Positions 60,506 to 64,000 of a stretch of 64,000 nucleotides of DNA are shown piece after piece. The notes beneath the pieces are model-generated. The model saw only the letters and a program-made list of their open reading frames with translations. It was not told the origin of the DNA and did not search any database. Source of the stretch: an uncultured Lachnospiraceae bacterium (GTDB taxonomy: Bacteria > Bacillota > Clostridia > Lachnospirales > Lachnospiraceae); NCBI GenBank assembly GCA_910584725.1, contig CAJUBE010000010.1, positions 1 through 64,000 of the forward strand, read 5' to 3'. Both the position numbers and the translations under genes were made by a program. The first letter of the stretch is position 1. The number at the start of each line of letters is the position of its first letter.

Positions 60506-61324
60506 TTATAATTTATGGAAAGATGGGTTTCTTTTTTCGTAAATGGCATAGTAGCGGAAGCCGCAGTCCTTTAGTATTTCAGCCGCCCGGTCAAAGGCGT
60601 GGGCGATCCGTCCCGGCTCGTGGGCGTCGCTTCCCACGGTGACAATCTCGCCGCCAAGTTCCCGGTAGCGTTTCAAAATGCCGATGCAGGGATTAGGCTC
60701 CCGCATCCCCCTTGCCAGTGCGCCGGTGTTGATCTCGATCCCCTTTTCCATGTCAATCAGGGTCATCAGAATCCGGTCAAAGATTTCGCGGTACATCTCG
60801 TAGGAGTAGCCCCGGTCTTTTGTGGGGCCGTAGCGCACCACATAGTCCAGATGGCCGTAAACGTCAAAATTGCTGTAAACTTTCAAGTTTTCCAGGATAG
60901 ACTCGAAATATTCCCGGTAAGCCTCCTCCTGAGAGCGTCCCTCATAAAAAGCGGGATAGTAGGGGTCTTTTCCATTACAAAGGTGGGAGGAACCGATGAT
61001 AAAGTCGTAGTCGTGTTCTTTGGCAAAGGCCGCGTTCCTCTTGGAGAGATGGGGCTGTAATCCCAGTTCTACGCCGAAAAACAGCGCGATTTTACCCGTG
61101 TATTTTTCGCGGAGTTTTAAGAAATCGTAGAGATAGGCATCCGGGTTTACCTCGAAAAATCCGTCAGCCTCGCGCTCGGTCACCGGATAGTCGAAATCGT
61201 TGTGTTCCGTGAAGCACATTTCGGTAAGTCCCAGCTCGATTCCCCGAAGGATCATATGTTCCATCGGTGTGTCGGAATCCCCTGAAAAGGAGGAATGTAA
61301 ATGAAAATCCGCTGTGATTGGCAT
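60506..61324 (-). CDS. PHP-domain histidinol-phosphatase (HisK/HisJ family)
   Basis: 272 aa with all PHP metal ligands visible: DFHLHSSFSGDS at residues 5-16, FTEHNDFDYP, FFGVELGLQPH, IGSSHLCN, YGHLDYV and TVGSDAHEPGRIAHAF. This matches the histidinol-phosphatase branch of the PHP superfamily, the penultimate step of His synthesis, though no other his gene is nearby and other phosphoesters are possible. It is the first gene of a two-gene unit with the diguanylate cyclase. Confidence 0.88.
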   Translation of the reverse strand: MPITADFHLHSSFSGDSDTPMEHMILRGIELGLTEMCFTEHNDFDYPVTEREADGFFEVNPDAYLYDFLKLREKYTGKIALFFGVELGLQPHLSKRNAAFAKEHDYDFIIGSSHLCNGKDPYYPAFYEGRSQEEAYREYFESILENLKVYSNFDVYGHLDYVVRYGPTKDRGYSYEMYREIFDRILMTLIDMEKGIEINTGALARGMREPNPCIGILKRYRELGGEIVTVGSDAHEPGRIAHAFDRAAEILKDCGFRYYAIYEKRNPSFHKL

Positions 61325-61479
61325 GGAAGTGTCCTCTCTGGGTTATTTTTCACACCAAATGGTTGTAAATTGGCGCGAAATTTGGGGTGGGTGTAAATTG
61401 TAACCTCTCTGGTAAAATTTCTCATTTATTTTTGATTTACGTCTTGAATTTTTGGGACAAATTGGGTAAAATAAAGTCG

Positions 61480-61497
61480 TTGACAAAATTTTGTCAA
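61480..61497. promoter_or_regulatory. 18-bp perfect palindrome upstream of gap
   Basis: TTGACAAAATTTTGTCAA lies 15 bases before the -35 of gap. Its symmetry suggests a dimeric regulator site. Rex, CggR or another regulator cannot be assigned from sequence; it differs from the usual Rex pattern TTGTGA-N6-TCACAA. Confidence 0.55.
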
Positions 61498-61512
61498 TCT
61501 CTTCCGGTTCGA

Positions 61513-61541
61513 TTGGCAAAATTATATAGCAAAAGTTATAA
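61513..61541 (+). promoter_or_regulatory. SigmaA-type promoter of gap
   Basis: TTGGCA (61513-61518), 17 bases, TTATAA (61536-61541), giving a short leader before AGGAGGAACG and ATG 61569. Confidence 0.55.
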
Positions 61542-61568
61542 AAAATCAATATTTAGGAGGAACGAAAA

Positions 61569-62570
61569 ATGGCAGTAAGAGTAGCAATCAATGGTTTTGG
61601 CCGTATCGGTCGTCTTGCATTCAGACAGATGTTTGGGGCAGAGGGTTATGAGGTTGTGGCAATCAACGATCTGACAAGCCCTAAGATGCTGGCACACCTG
61701 TTAAAGTACGATTCTTCCCAGGGTAAATACGCTCTGGCAGACACCGTATCCGCAGGCGAGGATTCCATCACGGTTGACGGTAAGACATTAAAGATCTACA
61801 AAGAGCCCGATGCAAACAACTGCCCTTGGGGTGAGCTCAAGGTCGATGTTGTTCTGGAGTGCTCCGGCTTCTACACCAGCAAAGAGAAGGCGCAGGCCCA
61901 CATCAATGCAGGCGCAAGAAAGGTTGTTATCTCTGCTCCCGCAGGAAACGATCTTCCTACTATCGTATACAACGTAAACCACGAGACGCTGAAAGCTTCG
62001 GATACCATCATTTCCGCTGCTTCCTGTACCACGAACTGCCTGGCTCCCATGGCTAAAGCTCTGAATGATCTGGCTACCATCAAGTCCGGTATCATGAGCA
62101 CGATCCACGCTTACACAGGCGATCAGATGATCCTTGACGGTCCTCAGAGAAAGGGTGACCTGAGAAGATCCCGCGCAGGCGCAATCAACATCGTTCCCAA
62201 CAGCACAGGCGCAGCTAAGGCAATCGGCCTTGTTATCCCTGAGCTGAACGGCAAGCTGATCGGTTCCGCACAGCGTGTTCCCACCCCTACAGGTTCCACC
62301 ACCATTCTGGTTGCAACCGTAGAGAAGTCCGTTACCAAGGAAGAGATCAACGCGGCTATGAAGGCAGCGGCTACCGAGTCCTTCGGCTACAACGAGGATG
62401 AGATCGTTTCTTCCGATATCGTAGGCAGCACCTACGGCTCCATCTTCGACGCTACCCAGACCATGGTAGGCGAGGACAATCTGGTTCAGGTTGTTTCTTG
62501 GTATGACAATGAGAACAGCTACACCTCTCAGATGGTTCGTACCATCAAGTACTTCTCTGAGCTGGCATAA
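61569..62570 (+). CDS. gap: Glyceraldehyde-3-phosphate dehydrogenase
   Basis: NAD-dependent glycolytic enzyme. INGFGRIGRLAFRQM at residues 7-21 binds NAD; catalytic Cys lies in ASCTTNCLAPMAKAL near residue 152; SWYDNENSYTSQMVRT closes the protein. 333 aa. Codon use is noticeably more biased (GCA, TCC, AAC, CTG) than in the neighbouring minus-strand genes, as expected for a highly expressed gene. pgk follows after a hairpin. Confidence 0.97.
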   Translation: MAVRVAINGFGRIGRLAFRQMFGAEGYEVVAINDLTSPKMLAHLLKYDSSQGKYALADTVSAGEDSITVDGKTLKIYKEPDANNCPWGELKVDVVLECSGFYTSKEKAQAHINAGARKVVISAPAGNDLPTIVYNVNHETLKASDTIISAASCTTNCLAPMAKALNDLATIKSGIMSTIHAYTGDQMILDGPQRKGDLRRSRAGAINIVPNSTGAAKAIGLVIPELNGKLIGSAQRVPTPTGSTTILVATVEKSVTKEEINAAMKAAATESFGYNEDEIVSSDIVGSTYGSIFDATQTMVGEDNLVQVVSWYDNENSYTSQMVRTIKYFSELA

Positions 62571-62594
62571 AGCGAAAAGAATTTATAAGAAATG

Positions 62595-62628
62595 AAAGAG
62601 GCTCGGCCGCTGGGCCGGGTCTCTTTTT
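62595..62628 (+). terminator. Terminator-like hairpin between gap and pgk
   Basis: AAAGAGGCTCGGCC pairs with GGCCGGGTCTCTTT (two G-T pairs), followed by T's. A stable hairpin with a T tract between two co-directional genes would lower pgk expression relative to gap or stabilise the gap mRNA 3' end. Confidence 0.75.
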
Positions 62629-62653
62629 AAATCATAATAAGGAGGATACACAA

Positions 62654-63886
62654 ATGTCTTTAAACAAGAAATCGGTAGATGATATCAATGTGAAGGGCAA
62701 ACGCGTTCTGGTGAGATGCGACTTTAACGTGCCTTTAAAGGAAGGAAAGATCACGGACGAGACCCGCATCGTAGCTGCGCTTCCCACAATCAAGAAGCTT
62801 CTCGCTGACGGCGGCAAGGTGATCCTTTGCTCCCATCTCGGCAAGGTGAAGAACGGCCCCAACGAGGGTGAGTCCCTTGCACCCGTGGCGGAGAGACTTT
62901 CCGAGAAGCTCGGCAAGCCCGTCAATTTTGTAAAGGACGACAACGTGACCGGCGAGGCTGCTACGGCTGCTGTTGCGGCTATGAACGAGGGCGACGTGGT
63001 GCTCTTACAGAATACCCGTTTCCGCGGCAAGGAGGAGACCAAGCCGAAGGAGGCAGGTGAGGCTTTCGCGAAGGAGCTGGCTGATCTGGCTGACGTTTAT
63101 GTGTGCGACGCTTTCGGTTCCGCTCACAGAGCGCACGCTTCTGTGGCTGTTGTGACCAAGTATATCACAGAGAAGGGCGGCGAGAATGCTGTCGGCTATC
63201 TGATGCAGAAGGAGATCGACTTCCTCGGCAATGCGGTGGAGAATCCCGTAAGACCTTTCGTGGCAATTCTCGGTGGCGCGAAGGTTGCGGATAAGTTAAA
63301 CGTAATCAACAACCTGCTTGAGAAGTGCGACACGCTGATTATCGGCGGTGGCATGGCGTTCACCTTCTTGAAGGCGAAGGGCTATGAGATCGGCAACTCT
63401 CTCGTGGACGACGAGAAGCTTGACTACTGTAAGGAAATGATGGAGAAGGCTGAAAAGCTTGGCAAACAGCTCTTACTGCCCATCGACACCGGTGTGGCTG
63501 CGGCTTTCCCGAACCCTATCGACGGTCCTGTTGATGTGGAGTACGTGGATGCTGACAAGATCCCGGCGGACAAGGAAGGTCTTGACATTGGTCCCAAGAC
63601 ACAGGAGCTTTTCGCAAATGCTGTGAAGTCTGCGAAGACCGTTGTGTGGAATGGCCCCATGGGTGTGTTCGAGAACCCGACTTTGGCAAAAGGCACCATT
63701 GCTGTTGCGAAAGCGCTGGCTGAGACGGACGCTACCACCATCATCGGCGGCGGCGATTCCGCGGCGGCATGCAATCAGCTCGGCTTTGCGGATAAGATGT
63801 CCCACATCTCCACAGGCGGCGGCGCTTCCCTCGAGTTCTTAGAGGGCAAGGAGCTTCCCGGTGTGGTAGCGGCTGATGATAAGTAA
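62654..63886 (+). CDS. pgk: Phosphoglycerate kinase
   Basis: Makes ATP from 1,3-bisphosphoglycerate. VLVRCDFNVPLKEGKITDET near residues 19-38 is the substrate loop; SHLGKVKNG the basic patch; VAILGGAKVADKL near 202-214; and GGGDSAAACNQLGFADKMSH the ATP-site Gly motif near 368-387. 410 aa, slightly longer than most. AAGGAGG precedes ATG 62654. Codon use shows the same strong bias as gap. Confidence 0.97.
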   Translation: MSLNKKSVDDINVKGKRVLVRCDFNVPLKEGKITDETRIVAALPTIKKLLADGGKVILCSHLGKVKNGPNEGESLAPVAERLSEKLGKPVNFVKDDNVTGEAATAAVAAMNEGDVVLLQNTRFRGKEETKPKEAGEAFAKELADLADVYVCDAFGSAHRAHASVAVVTKYITEKGGENAVGYLMQKEIDFLGNAVENPVRPFVAILGGAKVADKLNVINNLLEKCDTLIIGGGMAFTFLKAKGYEIGNSLVDDEKLDYCKEMMEKAEKLGKQLLLPIDTGVAAAFPNPIDGPVDVEYVDADKIPADKEGLDIGPKTQELFANAVKSAKTVVWNGPMGVFENPTLAKGTIAVAKALAETDATTIIGGGDSAAACNQLGFADKMSHISTGGGASLEFLEGKELPGVVAADDK

Positions 63887-64000
63887 GGTTGCGATAAGTA
63901 GAGCGAGAATGACCGAGGCGGAAAGAGGCTGTGCTTGCACAAAGTCTATTTCTGAGTCGGGCATTTGAGGGTGCAACGCACTCGAGGAATTGCGAAGCAA
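63887..64000. other. Gene-free end of window after pgk
   Basis: 114 bases with two short palindromes, TGTGC / GCACA (around 63931-63942) and GTGC / GCAC (around 63971-63981). No terminator with a T tract is seen before the window ends, and no gene start. Confidence 0.4.

Noticed and set aside
1..64000. rRNA, tRNA, tmRNA or SRP RNA genes
   Set aside because: All gaps were read on both strands for cloverleaf or conserved RNA words; none was recognised. A tRNA/Rfam scan would settle this.

Overview
The window reads as chromosomal DNA of a spore-forming, anaerobic-type Firmicute, most likely a member of the Lachnospiraceae (Clostridia). The clues are a complete spoIIIA operon, spoIVB, spoIIM and SpoVB-like flippases; the Clostridia-typical order xseA-xseB-ispA-dxs-tlyA-nadK-argR-recN-spoIVB and recA-recX-rny; frequent GTG/TTG starts behind strong GGAGG sites; and moderate G+C with no rRNA, tRNA, transposase or phage gene visible. 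Nearly everything is vertically inherited core genome, tightly packed and mostly on the + strand.

Layout: 0.1-4.1 kb holds two G3E-type metal GTPases (one with a long His-rich insert, one fused to a YcgQ/DUF1980-like domain), a membrane protein and a PHP phosphoesterase. 4.2-9.4 kb is spoIIIAA-AH behind a sigma-E-like promoter. 9.5-13.6 kb has deoB, prfC and a transglutaminase-like protein. 13.8-24.6 kb is the long gls24-nusB-xseAB-ispA-dxs-tlyA-nadK-argR-recN-spoIVB run. 24.6-30.0 kb interrupts the usual spoIVB-spo0A junction with a GH26 mannanase remnant, a chemoreceptor, a LacI regulator and an ECF S-component/DUF4430 pair. At 30.0 kb comes a Spo0A homologue that has lost most of its receiver domain, including the phosphorylation site. 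30.6-34.6 kb carries glgA, a SpoVB-like flippase and a ComEC-type MBL lipoprotein; rqcH lies on the minus strand. 37.2-42.6 kb is yicC-remA-gmk-rpoZ-rimO-pgsA-cinA. 42.7-52.3 kb has a Tyr/Gln/Gly repeat membrane protein, SOS-controlled recA with recX, rny, an aminotransferase, a Nudix hydrolase, spoIIM and xerD. 52.5-57.5 kb (minus) has a MarR-MATE pair, DAHP synthase and a second SpoVB-like protein. The end has mnmA, a PHP/GGDEF pair and the glycolytic genes gap and pgk.

The two most interesting things are: (1) the spo0A gene in its near-canonical place encodes only the start of the receiver domain joined in frame to an intact DNA-binding effector domain, although the sporulation genes around it are intact; (2) a family of interspersed, non-coding modules (six copies or remnants in 64 kb) made of three successive stem-loops whose stems differ between copies but keep pairing, i.e. 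they covary. A second, smaller family of hairpin leaders precedes gls24 and rpoZ. All identifications come from reading the sequence and from family knowledge; no database search was run.
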